64,000 bases of DNA, taken from positions 61,630,765-61,694,764 of the forward strand of contig CM060890.1 in the NCBI GenBank assembly GCA_030762935.1, in the 5' to 3' direction. A model generated the notes under the pieces. It was not told the origin of the DNA and ran no database searches. It saw nothing but the letters and a program-made list of their open reading frames with translations. Shown one piece after another: positions 1 to 11,530 of the stretch (its first letter is position 1; every line of letters starts with the position of its first letter). The position numbers were made by a program, and so were the translations under genes. The stretch is from Hymenopus coronatus (taxonomy: Eukaryota > Arthropoda > Insecta > Mantodea > Hymenopodidae).

Positions 1-107
1 ACTGGACAGATATGACCAAACTGTTGAAGCTATTTAGAATAAGATAAAATGAAAAAAAAAAAATACTATTTCATGTTTCAACCTATTTAACGAGGTGAAG
101 AAACGAT

Positions 108-140
108 CTGATGTGTTACATTCACAAGCTTTCTCTATCC
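108..140 (+). repeat. Rep-1 5' stub
   Basis: Only the first ~33 bp of a plus-strand Rep-1 are present: TCTGATGTGTTACATTCACA followed by a CTTTCTCTA block. The sequence then runs within ~15 bp into the 3' end of a minus-strand copy, so this is a truncated 5' end abutting an oppositely oriented element. Confidence 0.6.
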
Positions 141-153
141 ACTATCGCTATTG

Positions 154-870
154 TTACTCTCTTTAGCACGTAAAATGTACACAGTAGATAGAGAAAGTAT
201 TGTATTGTATTCCACCCAAAAATTCTATACCGAAAATTCACTGCCAATACATGTTTTAGGGTCCGGAATTAAAAAAAAAAAAAAGAAAAAAAAAAAAGAA
301 ACAGATGTGTCTGTGGACAGCATAGCTCAAAACGAGAAGTCAGTTTCATACCAAACTTGATATTTAAAGTTCAGTATATTTCAAGGATACGATACGAAGA
401 TTTTCATTTATAAATGAAATGCATACCTTGACTTTTCTGAAAATATCCTCCTAAGACCTCTTCATTCTGGATGACTTTTGTATAACTTTTGTATAGCTGG
501 ACAAACATTTACTACACAAAAAAGGAGATATCGTTAAAACACGATTTATGCCATATATATTTTTGGAGAATTGCCGTCTCCAGCACATTCTGTTTTATTG
601 ATTTTATTTTTAGGTTACTCTAAATTTTCTCAAATGGGAAGTGGCCTTACTTTTCGTCTCTTTTGTTTGTTCGTAGAAAGCAAAGAGAACCGAATTTCAG
701 TTGTTTCACACAGTGAGCGGCTTTGAAAGGACCATCACTTTAGCCTAGTACATCCCCATATTTCCCATTTACTTACAAAGAAGCAAGTAATAAGAACAGT
801 TCTGCTACTGTTTATCTCAATGACCATGATCTAGATAATACAATAAAGTTTTGTAAGTAACTTTTATGCA
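154..870 (-). mobile_element. Rep-1 copy, nearly full length
   Basis: Minus-strand Rep-1. A degraded 3' terminal palindrome (CTCTTTAGCACG...GATAGAGAAAGT) comes first, then the internal 'cccaaaaattc' block, an A-rich run and the conserved internal blocks in the expected order. The extreme 5' hairpin is not recognisable. It carries the longer subfamily insertion near 640-690 (pyrimidine-rich tttcgtctcttttgtttg), shared with the copies at 1608 and 34759. The short reading frame at 151-360 lies inside the repeat and is not a gene. Confidence 0.8.
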
Positions 871-1529
871 CGTAATATAAACTATTCCTTATAAGGGTTA
901 CTTTTACTCCTTCTTTCCGTTATTCAAAATACACATTTGCGTAAACAGTTTCATTATACAACACTAGTTAATTTTAGCTACAAGGCGATATAGAAAGTAG
1001 TTAGCTATTCGTGTCTATATACTGGACTACAAATTTCATGCTGATTGCATTACGGGTGATAAATGTAGCGACAGCACTTTAATAACTTGTAAAAGTACTA
1101 AAAAATTCAAATGAATAATAACGGATTTTTAAGCTATGGCTGATGTCACAGAAAATATATTGGAACTAAATTTTGCGGTCAGAAAGTTTCTGTTGATCAT
1201 TTATAGTTGACCCATTATACAAAATTACACAGAATTCCTTCCCAATGAACAGAACATCAGAGCTTTTTCGCAAAAATTGAAGTAAACTTTTGTTTGTTGT
1301 GTACATATCAGGAAAATATTTACATTTTAAAACTAAATAAAGTAATAGTAAGTGTAGTTTTTTTGTGGAAATTTTATTTTAAATCTATGCGACACATTTT
1401 TGAAACATGTTAGTGTAAAATGCCAAGCTTTAAAATTCTTGAAATTTTAAGTGTTGACATTCTTTTCCCATATACAAAATACACACTAAAATTTTTCTAA
1501 AAACAAGTTACTTGTGTATATAACAGGTA
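871..1529. other. AT-rich DNA with a possible ancient Rep-1 scrap
   Basis: No gene is visible. Around 1205-1320 there is weak plus-strand similarity to the Rep-1 block reading 'accagttatgcaaaattc' and onwards, too decayed to call firmly. Confidence 0.3.
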
Positions 1530-1600
1530 GAGCAGGCTCTAAATTCCATCCAAAAATTCGATATCGAAAAAGAAAATCGGAAATCGTGACTTGAAGACCC
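1530..1600 (-). repeat. Rep-1 3' fragment
   Basis: Seventy bases match the reverse complement of the Rep-1 segment just inside its 3' palindrome ('atccaaaaattcgatatcg' block). It lies directly before the start of the plus-strand copy at 1608. Confidence 0.65.
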
Positions 1601-1607
1601 TAAAAAG

Positions 1608-2052
1608 TCTGATGCGTTCCATTTACATGGCTTTCTCTAGCTGCTCCACAAACAAACCTATTTTACAAAAGATTATTCTTTTACTTAATCATACTGATCA
1701 AGATAATTGCTACAAGAATTGGTCTTATTACTTGTTTCTTTGAAAGGAAATAAGCGAATGCATTAGGTTGACGCAATAGTCAAATGTTTTATAGGCTGGT
1801 CGCAAATTAACAATTTAAATTCGTTTCTCTGCGCTTGCGAGGAATAAACAAAAGAGAGACACAAAGAAAGATGTCTTCCCGTTTGAGAAAAGTTCAAGTA
1901 GGTTACCAATAACTCGGAATAACTCGAAAACGTTAACTCTAAAAGAAGTATATATGACATAAATTGTGTGTTTTAACGATATTTACATGTTTTCTGTATA
2001 AGTTTTGTTTATCGCTTACGGTTTACCAATTATACGAAAGTTATGCAATAAG
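1608..2052 (+). mobile_element. Rep-1 copy, 3' truncated
   Basis: Starts TCTGATGCGTTCCATTTACA then GGCTTTCTCTAGC and follows the Rep-1 order through the 'cttacggtttaccaattata' block, then stops. It carries the extra AAGAAAGATGTCTTCC segment that defines a Rep-1 subfamily, also seen at 34759. Confidence 0.85.
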
Positions 2053-2279
2053 AATATAACAATAAATATATAATAATAAGTTATATAATAAGAATACAAC
2101 AATAAGAATTTAGACTTAGTAAAACATTGTAACCACATCATTTTTACCAAGCCGAAGATGTTGCCGAGGTTGTGTTTATCATATAAACGTCGTGACGTCA
2201 GTAGAGATAATCATATATGGCGCACAGCTTATTGAAGGGGTTGGACACACAGCTCATTTTATATGTTAATGTGGTAAAA

Positions 2280-3200
2280 TCTTCTTGTACGTTGTATTCT
2301 GCACCTATCTGGCCCCTTATTGGCCTAAACAGAGCGAGCACGAAATGGATGGGAAATGGAATCATTCTACTTTAGTGGATTAAGGACTTACTAGACGTGT
2401 CCCGTTTGCTATTGGTTGTATGTCATGACACCTTAATCAATTTACAGAAGTTAGTTTCAGGTCAGTAGCAAAGGAAAGAGGGACGTAAGAGAATGGTATG
2501 TTTGCATGAAGTTACCTTGTAAACAGTGCTCATTTTAAACAAATGAGTGTGTCATTTGCAAAGAATAAGGAGGTGAACAACAAACCAAAAATTATTGCCT
2601 TTATAGCTGCGGAGCTATATGGAGTATTTCCAGGAAATCGACCAAAACTGCTGAAATAAATACCAGAATGAGCTTATTGCACAAGGTGTTACAAACCAAA
2701 GTAGAAAATCATGGAAAGAAACAAAGATATTGTAAATGGACATCACAAATAAAAGAGCAATTCAGAAACGAGGTCATTTCTTTCGCATTACCTGAAAAGG
2801 GTTGGCAAGCTTGTAATCAACTATTTTCTGACAAACCTCCGGTAATTATATCTATTGAAATTATAAGATAATTTTAGAAAGATAGAATCGGAATAAAACC
2901 ACCATCATAGTCAGAATTCAAACCACCATCATTCGGTTTCTCAGACCGTTGCTCTTCCATCTGAGCTATGAAAACAATGCTGACATTTCAGGAAATTTTC
3001 CATGTGACTAGAATTTTACCTGTAAAACGCAAGACATCATTAACTGTCTTTTGATAACGTATGTCATTGTCGACTTACATACCTTCTCATTCTGATTCTA
3101 CTTTTTCAGCTTGAAGAACAGTTAGTACAATAAATTATTTTTCTCAATGAATTAAAATTTTCTTGGACTCTTAGCGCACATCTGACAGTACAAAAAATAT
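2280..3200 (+). repeat. Rep-2 copy (~900 bp old repeat)
   Basis: First of three or four related segments. The left part (ctactttagtggattaagga...agtttcaggtcagtagc) aligns with 3340-3640, 12270-12580 and 23470-23850. The right part (aaaagggttggcaagcttgt...gaaagatagaatcggaataaa) aligns with 4610-4730. The far right contains a tRNA-like block on the minus strand. Divergence is high, so the family looks older than Rep-1. Ends are approximate. Confidence 0.6.
2900..2975 (-). repeat. tRNA-like block inside Rep-2
   Basis: The minus strand reads TAGCTCAGATGG (box A-like) and GGTTTGAATTC (box B-like) about 45 bases apart, as in a tRNA gene. The block recurs in degraded form at 4728-4806, so Rep-2 has absorbed or ends in a tRNA-derived SINE. 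It is not a functional tRNA: acceptor pairing is not evident. Confidence 0.55.
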
Positions 3201-3704
3201 ATGCCAATCGTCTATTTAGTAGTACCAGGTATGGTTATGAATGTTTGAGGAGCTTTTACACTAAATCCTTGCCATTTTAATACATAGTTCCTTATGTAGT
3301 ATGCTTTTTAGTTGTGTTTTCCTTTATTTAATATTGATTTCCTCTTATCAGTTCGTGCTTAACCCCGACCTCTTATTCTATAAACAAGTTAGCATCGAAA
3401 GGGGTGGTAAACGAAAACATTTTACCTTAGTGGCTTTTAATCACTCCCTAGATGTGTTAATGTTCCATTGACTGTGTGTCCATAATCTGGCACTCAAATT
3501 TTAACTATTGAACAGAGGACGGTTCTCAAATCTGGAGCGAAGGAATGAGAGGAGTAGAAAAATATTATATGGAGGGATTATATTAATTTGCCTTATAAAT
3601 ATTGTTCTTTTTATCATATGTCATTTTAAAAGAAAACATGACATGGAAAATCTACCATAATTACTACCCTTATTGAGTAAGAGTACAGGGCTACAGTACA
3701 ATAT

Positions 3705-4505
3705 GTAGGGGAAGCGCAGGTAACCCCGGTCAGTGGGTAATGCCGGTCACGGTGTTATCTGGATTACCGTTGCAGCAGTGGTCGACTGGTTTGTATTCCA
3801 CTCAGTAAATGCATTCTTAAAAACATATATAGCCATAGTAACCATTGCTTAGCAGCGTTGTGAGCAATAGTGACAAAAAACATGTTAAATGCATTTTTGA
3901 TGTGATATTTGCTTGAAAAATAACACAGGAAAATATAACGTATTAAAAATATTAAACCCATTTTAGCACTTTCCGAAAAGTTCACGATTGTCTTAATAAT
4001 GTAGCATATGAGAGAATTAGTTTTGAACAATATGTTTGTTACTGACACATTAATAAAGCAAAATGTACGTGTTGGGATAATGAGGGTCAGCCGGTCAAAT
4101 AGCCGTCATACCCTCAACTGACTGGTAATGTAGATGGCACTGACATAGGTACAGTGCAGGAACCTGGGGAGATCTTAGCCCCAAACGCACAGAAAGGATA
4201 ATTCCACAGCAGAGGATGGTATATTGATATACTGACATTCTAAAGTAAAATGTGTTCTTTTACATGCATTTTAATGATAACCTAAATAACAGGTTCGAAT
4301 GCAGTGACCGGCATTACCCGATTGTAACACCACTTAATATTTCGTATCTTTAAGTTAAGAAATAATTTCTTAAATAAGGCTCTTTGGTTATACATTTGGA
4401 AAAGAACCAAACTAAAGATTGACATAAAAATAAAACTTTAAACTCGTACTCTAAGCCGTATATAGCAACTTTGCTTAAGTGACCACCATTACCCCATTCT
4501 CCCCA
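3705..4505. mobile_element. MITE-like element with GGGG..GGTAA..GGTCA terminal repeats
   Basis: The left end TAGGGGAAGCGCAGGTAACC and the reverse complement of the right end TGGGGAGAATGGGGTAATGG are clearly related. Each continues into GGTCA-type repeats. An inner pair (GGGTAATGCCGGTCAC at 3735; its inverse at 4303-4318) extends the inverted structure. About 800 bp with no transposase-like frame, so non-autonomous. It sits within Rep-2. A clean target-site duplication is not obvious, so the superfamily is uncertain; a pogo/Tc1-mariner MITE is one possibility. Confidence 0.6.
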
Positions 4506-4874
4506 TTATTTTCAAGAAAAGTACCAGTTTTCACATTGCTAACAAAATAAAAAATTATGGTAAGAGTTACAAATGAACCACGTAAAAAGAAGCGTTAAAA
4601 GGTCGGAATTTTGCGCTACTTGATAAAAGGTTGGCAACCTTACATGTATACCCAATGCTCTTAAAAAAATATGATAGTACAATGTATTAAAATTCCGAAT
4701 TAATTTTCTAAAGATAGACTTAGAATAAAAAGCTCAGTGTCACGACGAGGATATGAACTGCACTATTCAGTTTCCCTTGCCATGCTTTACCATATGAGCT
4801 ATCTAGTTCCAAATTTGTCATGCGACTCGAATTTTCCGGGTAAAACGCAAGACTCGAGGATTTAGCCTTTCCTT

Positions 4875-5012
4875 GAATAGACAACATAATATTTTGACCT
4901 TTATCTCCTAGAGCTTTAATAATTATCAGAAGGACAATTGAAAGAATAGACAACACAATACTTTGACCTTTATCTCCTAGAGCTTTAATAATTATCAGAA
5001 GGACAATTGAAA
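4875..5012. repeat. 69 bp tandem duplication
   Basis: Units 4875-4943 and 4944-5012 are nearly identical (GAATAGACAACA...GGACAATTGAAA), a recent local duplication at the right end of a Rep-2 copy. Confidence 0.9.
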
Positions 5013-5343
5013 GAGGAGCTGAAACAGAATGAACAGTATATCAGCCTTTCAGCAAGAATTGCTCATGTGGGTTCCAGTGGATTTTATATTTTCTGTTTAC
5101 ACCAGGTAACCAAAATACCCCAACTCAGACTCTAGCGTTCCAGGTTACGGAAGAAAAACCAATAAAACTGAATTGAATAGGGTTTCTGAACGATCTAAAA
5201 CTGTCTTGAACCTTAACCTCTGATACTTGCCATCGAAAATGGCTTCTACGAATGGCTAGAACTAGGTGAAGTAATGGTACGTGGATGAATTGCCTAATAA
5301 AATCTTGCCAAGCGTATACAAAGATCGGCATGTCCTTTCCTTG

Positions 5344-5440
5344 CGAATGTACGTATTTCAGGTGAAATCTCTACATGGTTTGCATGGAATACAATACTGT
5401 ATCTTACCTGCTATAGATATGCGGTAGAAAAAGTAAAATT
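5344..5440 (+). repeat. Rep-1 3' fragment
   Basis: Matches the last ~100 bp of Rep-1 (gtatttcaggtgaaatctct, then an imperfect terminal palindrome ending GGTAGAAAAAGTAAAA). Nothing of the body is attached. Confidence 0.65.
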
Positions 5441-6220
5441 GCTAAAATACAACAGGTAGTATGTACCTGTCCATAAATCAACCAATAAAAGTCAATAAAA
5501 ATTATATGTGCTCATAGATGCAATGATCCAATTTGGAAATATCAGAGGTAGAATATTGGCGGCAGTTAAGACCACGCGTGCTCTCACACATGTCATGTTC
5601 CGAACGTGGGGCTGCCACTCCTTCACTCCACCCCCACCAGGCCATTGCGAATACACGCACGAGATCGGATTTGCTTGTCACATTAGCTGAAACAGTCATA
5701 CAGAGTTAAAATTGTTTTTTGTTTTTTTTTCCTCTGACATGGACAAATTATACCTCGCATACGAGATTTTTGCTGTAGTAACTGATAGGTACACAACATG
5801 TTAGTAGGGATGTGTCACCGATCACAATGACAACAGAGAATATCCTATTCTTGTATAGGATAACGTTTCGCTTCCATTAGCACTGCAGGGAGTCCCAAAA
5901 GTGAGAATTCAAAGAGAATCACAAAGCACGCTCTGTGGCGCTGCTTACCCACTCTGTTTTGGAAGTACTTTAATGTTAAACTGAAAGATCTCAACACTTT
6001 CATCACCAACAGGAATTTTTGACGTATTTTATGTTAGAAAAACATTTAAAACCAGACAAAGTTTAAGTTATACTTTTGGAATGTATATTCTGAAATGATT
6101 GCCAAAATTCCCGTCTTTCCTTTAGGCGAAGTTATGGTAACGTTTCTAGCTATCCAATATTTTTATTAGAATTTCTTGATGCCATAACAGTTTCTGGTCG
6201 TAAACTAAGAAACAGAAAAA
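5441..6220. other. Unassigned AT-rich DNA with a short GC-richer patch
   Basis: 5550-5660 is richer in GC and open on both strands for about 60 codons, but shows no recognisable domain or splice pattern. No repeat shared with the rest of the window was seen. Confidence 0.4.
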
Positions 6221-6916
6221 TCATATGTGTTATACTCAAATTACTTTTTCTACTTATTCTGCAACAAATTATTCTTACAAAAGAGAATTCTTCTCTCAAC
6301 TTCATGCCAATCGACGATTGTATTACTTAGCGTCTTTAAGTAGATAGGAGATAAGGAATTACAGTAGCCGAGAGCGATAGTCAATTTTTATAAGCTGGTC
6401 ATAACTGATGCAATTGAAATTTCGTTCTATTTGTATGACCAGGATTAAAACAGGTTGAATCCCTTTTAGAAAAATCTATATATTTTAAATTTTAAAACCA
6501 ATCAAGAAATATCTCCAAAATGGTAAACGGGAACTACATTTTTTGTGTATTAAGTATTTTTCTTTCTCTTGCAGTTTAAACTCAGTATGAAGAAGACTTC
6601 AGAGGTATTCCTAAATAAATAAAAAAACAATTTTAAGAATCTTCTCTGTTTGAGTTGAGAGTACATTTCCGAAAATCTTCGTGTCGCATCTTTAGAAAAT
6701 GCAAAAGTTCAATACCAAGTTTGATATCCAATGAACTTTACGACTGTAGTTGTATTACCCACAAATAAACGGACCTTTTTCTAAAAATTATTTTATTATT
6801 CAGGGCTCCTAAACACAAGTATTTCCGGTGAAATCTCTGCATCGAATTTTGGAGTGAAAAACAATATCTTCTCTACCCACTATGTACGCACATAGTAATT
6901 GATAGACAAAGTAAAA
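6221..6916 (+). mobile_element. Rep-1 copy, full length, divergent
   Basis: Runs from a mutated 5' end (TCATATGTGTTATACTCAAA, then TACTTTTTCTAC) to a 3' palindrome (TTCTCTACCCACTATGTACG...GACAAAGTAAAA). About 696 bp; the microsatellite and part of the centre are missing. The T-rich tract ending in cttgcag at ~6575 is a mutated Rep-1 block, not an exon boundary. Confidence 0.85.
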
Positions 6917-7568
6917 GGTGACCCATTCACCTAAACTGAATAGTGCTTTTCTTCTGTAAGGTTTGCAGATTTATTTAAAACCCAGCCTGACTGGCTGGAA
7001 ATAAATCTCGGAGAAACAATAATGAACCAATCAGCGAGTTTATCTCGCTGTGAAACGAAGTAGGTATTAGGATTACATTCTGATTTGTGTAAATAAGTCA
7101 AGATGGCTGACACAATGTAGCAGGATTAAGAATTCGAAATTATAGAGGGTGGGCGAGTGAAGAACTTGTTACTTGCATCGCTGAAATACATGAAAGGCTA
7201 CTTACTTATGTTAAGTGTTTTTTACACAACCGAAATGTAAACGAAGTCTTTATTTTATTTTCACTAACGAATTACTGCCACCAAGGAAGCAATACTTTGT
7301 GTATTTTCAATAACTAATTTGCTCTATAATCATTCGTAATTCAGGATACAATAATAGCAATAAGCATATAATTTATCATCTTCAAAATCACTACTACTAC
7401 AACACAAAGATTACACGGCCGGGCCTGTGCTGAATTCAAGTATTAAAACCATTCCTGTCAAATGATAGGGCCTTCCCTCTAGACTCCTTTTAACTGTTAG
7501 GGAATCAGAAAGGCGAGAGATTAGACGGCGCACCTCTTCCCAAGTTCAATCGCAGGGAACTAACTGCA
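6917..7568. other. Unassigned AT-rich DNA
   Basis: No gene, tRNA-like box pair or window repeat recognised. A small run of 'act' triplets occurs near 7390. Confidence 0.4.
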
Positions 7569-7645
7569 TGTGGCATTAGTCGTGGACAAAGCGGCGTTTT
7601 TATGGATTTTCTCCAGATTCTTCGATTTCCCCTATCATTCATTTC
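7569..7645 (+). repeat. SINE-A body fragment (degraded)
   Basis: GTGGCATTAGTCGTGGACAA, then AGCGGCG...TTTTCTCCAGATTC...TTTCCCC matches the post-tRNA part of SINE-A (GTGGACGAAGCGGCGC, TTTTCTCCGGTTTCCCC at 25500). No tRNA head is present. Confidence 0.5.
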
Positions 7646-7854
7646 AGGAATTGAGCCGTAATCATATTTACTTTCACACGTTTCTTCCTCATTTCTATTA
7701 CTCACTTTCATACCATCCTGGATTCTCTCTGATCCAAAGCCTATGTTCCTCAAAGGCGTCTGACCTTAGTCACTGTCTTGTAAATCCTACACACGATGAG
7801 CGTAAACAAAGAAAGAAAACAGTACCTATTTTTCAGTGAAAATATGTTATTATT

Positions 7855-7876
7855 ATTAATTATTATTATTACTGCA
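7855..7876. repeat. Short (ATT)n tract
   Basis: Simple repeat of ATT/TTA triplets with one interruption. Confidence 0.85.
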
Positions 7877-7959
7877 CTACTACACCGGTGCATCTCTAGC
7901 GGTCAAAAAGCCAAAAATAAATTTACTATCTTACCGGCATTGTGAATATTATCAAGAGT

Positions 7960-8145
7960 ATCCTAGGCGACCGTATGTGGGATTTGTGTGGACAAAGCGG
8001 CGCAGGGGCAGGTGTTCTCCATTTCCCATCTATCGCATTCCACCAGTGCTCCATCTTCGTTACATTTATCATCATGTCGTCACCTGCCGTTTCATATGTA
8101 GTAAAAGTGGGCGTTAAACTATCAAAAAGTTATCAAAAGTATTAT
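7960..8145 (+). repeat. SINE-A, lacking tRNA head
   Basis: Begins in the GCGACCGTATGTGGGATTTG block just downstream of box B. It continues through AAAGCGGCGC, TTCTCCATTTCCC, CATCGCATTCCACCAGTGCT and the tail GGGCGTTAAACTATCAAAA. The 5' tRNA-related third is missing, which is typical of 5'-truncated retroposition or decay. Confidence 0.8.
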
Positions 8146-8454
8146 TAATGGTACGTAAGTATCAAGAACGTAGGCGGTAATTGGCAATTTTATGCTCTGC
8201 TCATCTTTCGGATGACTTCAAGAGCTTGTAAACTAACATAAAATAAGAACAAAGTTTGGGGTGATGCTCGAAAAATACCTTTCAAATTTGATGATAACTT
8301 CTTCGTTCCTATATGGGACGTTTTTTTCTCCTCCTAAGTACACTTTTTAAGCAAGAACATGATGAAGTTTCTAATTTCTCCAACATTTATTCTAAGTTCT
8401 AGAATAAAAGTCCTATAACATCGAATTTATCAGTCTGACGCAACTTATGCTATG

Positions 8455-8560
8455 CCATAACCGGGATTTGCACCACGGATCTCCCGGTCTCTAGAGGTTC
8501 CTCTAGCCACTGACCTATCCTGGCAACATGCCAGCACGGCATTTAATTTCTCATTTCTAT
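8455..8560 (-). repeat. tRNA-derived SINE-E, degraded
   Basis: The minus strand resembles a tRNA gene (a box A-like region around GGTCAGTGGCTAGAGGAACC, then AGATCCGTGGTGCAAATCCC as box B). About 95 bp align with 30192-30290 at visibly high similarity, including the flanking GGCAACATGC segment. A CTAT tetranucleotide tract (8558-8577) follows. Confidence 0.6.
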
Positions 8561-10589
8561 CTATCTATCTATTCTATATCTCCAATTTAACTATGACTAA
8601 TACAAATGGATCTGGTCTCCAACAAAGTTTTAAGTATTAAACTCTTTTCAATGCTTGTTTGGGATATTTGCCAAAACTCAATTGACACACGAAAGAGAGT
8701 GCGAGAAATATCAAAAGAGAAAGAAAAAAAAAACGGAAATTTCAAAAGTGGAAACAGGGATGTAATGAAACGCGTGCCTGGAATAAAAATGAAAGGTAAA
8801 GTAAAGTCTCTTCCTCGAGAAATTCCCATAAGAGAAAATTAGAGGATTAAGAAGAAAAACAAAAGGGAACTACGTTTTACTGGATCTGTGGTATTTAGCA
8901 GCAAAATCACGAAACCAAAAGTATAAAATGACCTACATTGCCTTCCTTAGCTTTCCCCTTATGAACTCCGAACATTTCTCGCATTTAGAATTTATCTACA
9001 GACGTTCCAAAATCAGCTTCGAAGCTGTCTTGGTCTACAACGTGAACTCAGCGATTTGCCATTTTCTTTCTCTTTCAACATTAAGGGTGGCATATATTAT
9101 TAATTTGCTTCTTCTTCACTTGTGACAGTGTATTCTCTCCCTCCATCGCGTCCTTTCCTGAGGTTGAGCAGAACAGCAAAGACATCCCTTCTGAGAGCAG
9201 ATTAAGTCTTTCCATATTGAAGGTCCAGTGTCTCCAATTAGCACTTTCGTCGTCATCTAAACTTTTCCGGGGACGTGCTAGGAACTTTATTTAAAACGTT
9301 TAATGCGGAGAATTCAACCTCAAGTTAAAATTTCAAAAGGAAGTTTCAGTTTGTAAATTTGACAAAGGAAATAGTAACGTAAATGGTGCAAAAGAAATTT
9401 CTACGTTGTGATCGAAATGTTTGATACCGTGTTTCTTGTTCGAAGAAGAGCTGATTATTATCAATGTTTATAATGGTGCTTATGATAAGCTGTATTCCAA
9501 ATATCAAATCAAAGTTAATATTCCTCAACGAAGGATTCGGTGAAAATTGATCGCCAAAGAAATACAGGAAATAGACACATTTACATACTACATATCGCGT
9601 CGGCAAAATTCATATCTATTGAAGATTTTGGCTGTAACGTTACAGCTAAAGTAGAACAATGAATTGTGTTGCAAAATTGAGTTCATACTATTTTCCTAAA
9701 GCACAACAATTAAAATATAATATACTCGTAGATAATTAACATTGCCATTTTGTTTTAGTTCCGGCATTAAACGTTGAAACGCATTCAAACAAATATTTGG
9801 AAACATCAGCGTACCCAGTTCTAGAAGTGAAACCTGTTCGGAAATTTTAAATGGTAATATTTCAAAATCGTCTGATGTTAAATAAACACTTTTATTCAGC
9901 CATTACAAATATTTAGGTATGCTTTGCATTGTGAAACTCATGAAACTCATTTCACTTAGTCCATCTTAATACAATAAATGTTTAAAAAAAATTGTTTATA
10001 TTGAATAATGGGGGTTTGGTTTGGTTTTATGGTCGATTAGGAAACAAAACTTCATTGTTTATAATATAATAAATGGTATTACTAATGTGCTCTACATATT
10101 CTCAAACACGTTGGATTAAATGATGCAGTAGCATAAAGAAGGTTTAAACGTGCAACAACCAATATTTCAGAAACAAGCTCGAAGTAAGTTGTTTGATACT
10201 AACTGTGCCCCAATTTTTGCAGTAACTTTTTTGTCTGTTAGCTAAGCTTTACAGTATTATAAAATGTTCCTTAACTTCACAGCCTTTTAGTAGATCGTTT
10301 ATTATTTTGTTATACAAAAAGCTTAATATATACGATCACCACTCGTTCCAGATTCCTCATTCTGTGGTTTCGTGCCGTTGGCTCCCGGACAGGCTTCTGA
10401 CCTTTATACCCCCACTTGTAAGTCCTAGAGATTGTCAGCTCTAAGTACTGGGAGGATAAGCAGACTACGAAAAAATTTAATATTTAAATCTAGAGCAGTT
10501 TTGAGGAAAAAGAAGCAATGCAATATTTTTTTTCCTGTAAATATTAAATGAAAGTGCAAAAATTATCCTGATATGAATAGAAATTTATA
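8561..10589. other. Two kilobases without recognisable features
   Basis: AT-rich. Overlapping short frames near 8590-8840 lie in purine-rich low-complexity sequence and carry no domain. No SINE box pair and no clear Rep-1 blocks. Likely intergenic or intronic. Confidence 0.4.
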
Positions 10590-10745
10590 ACATCATTTAT
10601 TTAAAGTAAACCTCCTTCATAAACCACGTAAGAAATGTTCTTGTAAATACTCTTAAAATTTTTTTTTTATTCACGTTTGATATTTTCTACGTACCTATCC
10701 AATTCTCTTTTCTGAGTTATGCTGTTACGTCTCACAGTTGAATAT
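10590..10745 (+). repeat. Possible ancient Rep-1 scrap
   Basis: Blocks 'atgttcttgtaaatactctt', 'tttgatattttctacgtacc' and 'ctgagttatgctgtta' fall in the order of the Rep-1 right half but are heavily mutated. Low confidence. Confidence 0.3.
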
Positions 10746-10802
10746 TCAACTAAAATGGAATGTATTATATTCACATTCCAGTAACGTTTGTTTCAAAACA
10801 TA

Positions 10803-11486
10803 TGATGGGTTCTGTGTATATGACTCTCTTTAGCCACTAGCTTACACAACTATTCTTGCAAAAGCTTACATTTTTATCTACTTCAAGTAGAGACAAGACT
10901 TTACAGAAAGAGTTTAATTAGATACTTGGTTATGAAAGTAGTGTAGTCAAATGTTTACACAGCGGGTTAACAAGTGTTTGCTTTCAAATCACTTACTTGT
11001 TGCATTTCAATTATCAGAACCAAGTGAAGAACACAACACTTCAGAACATTTTTCACTATTTGAAAATTCAAAACAATAACAAGCAACAGCTTTAAAGTAA
11101 ACGATAACAATAAAAATGTATTTCAAAAGTATACAAAATTCATTTCAGATGAGGAGGCCTTCATGTGCTATTCATAGAAAGCTTACAATATGTATTTTAT
11201 TTTTCATGTAAACATCTCACTAATGAGGTATTTTAATAAAAATCCTCAAAGTTATGTTTTATAAAATTAAAATAACGAAACTTCTTTCATGTAAAATATG
11301 AGTTGGGGGTGGAGCATTATCTTGGAAATCTGTGTATTCCAGTTAAATGTGAAGTTTGGTAGTTTTTTGAATCATTCTATACACACATTTTCGGATACAG
11401 AAGCCCCAGAATGTGTATTTGCGGTGAGATTTCAGTATCACACTTCCTTTACGCACCTATAAGTAAATAATGGATATAAAAAAGTA
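10803..11486 (+). mobile_element. Rep-1 copy, full length, divergent
   Basis: Starts TGATGGGTTCTGTGTATATG then ACTCTCTTTAGCC and keeps the internal block order to ccccagaatgtgtatttgcg. The 3' end is a decayed palindrome (CTTCCTTTACGCACC...AAAAAAGTA). About 684 bp; no CA tract survives. Confidence 0.75.
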
Positions 11487-11530
11487 ATAATAAAGTGCGT
11501 ATGTGCACACACATGAAGAATTCATTAATT

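Larger units (their letters stand above)
3340..5020 (+). repeat. Rep-2 copy interrupted by a MITE
   Basis: The left part (3340-3700) and right part (4506-5020) each match the copy at 2280-3200 and the degraded copy at 12250. The intervening 3705-4505 is a separate inverted-repeat element, so this Rep-2 was present first. The right part includes a tRNA-like minus-strand block (AGCTCATATGGTAAAGCATG) and ends in a 69 bp tandem duplication. Confidence 0.6.

Noticed and set aside
6550..6580. Pyrimidine tract ending TTGCAG as a splice acceptor
   Set aside because: It is a mutated Rep-1 block corresponding to 'tctatctcttacggtttacc'.
7505..7839. 82- and 89-codon frames on both strands
   Set aside because: They overlap a degraded SINE-A piece and lack any recognisable domain.
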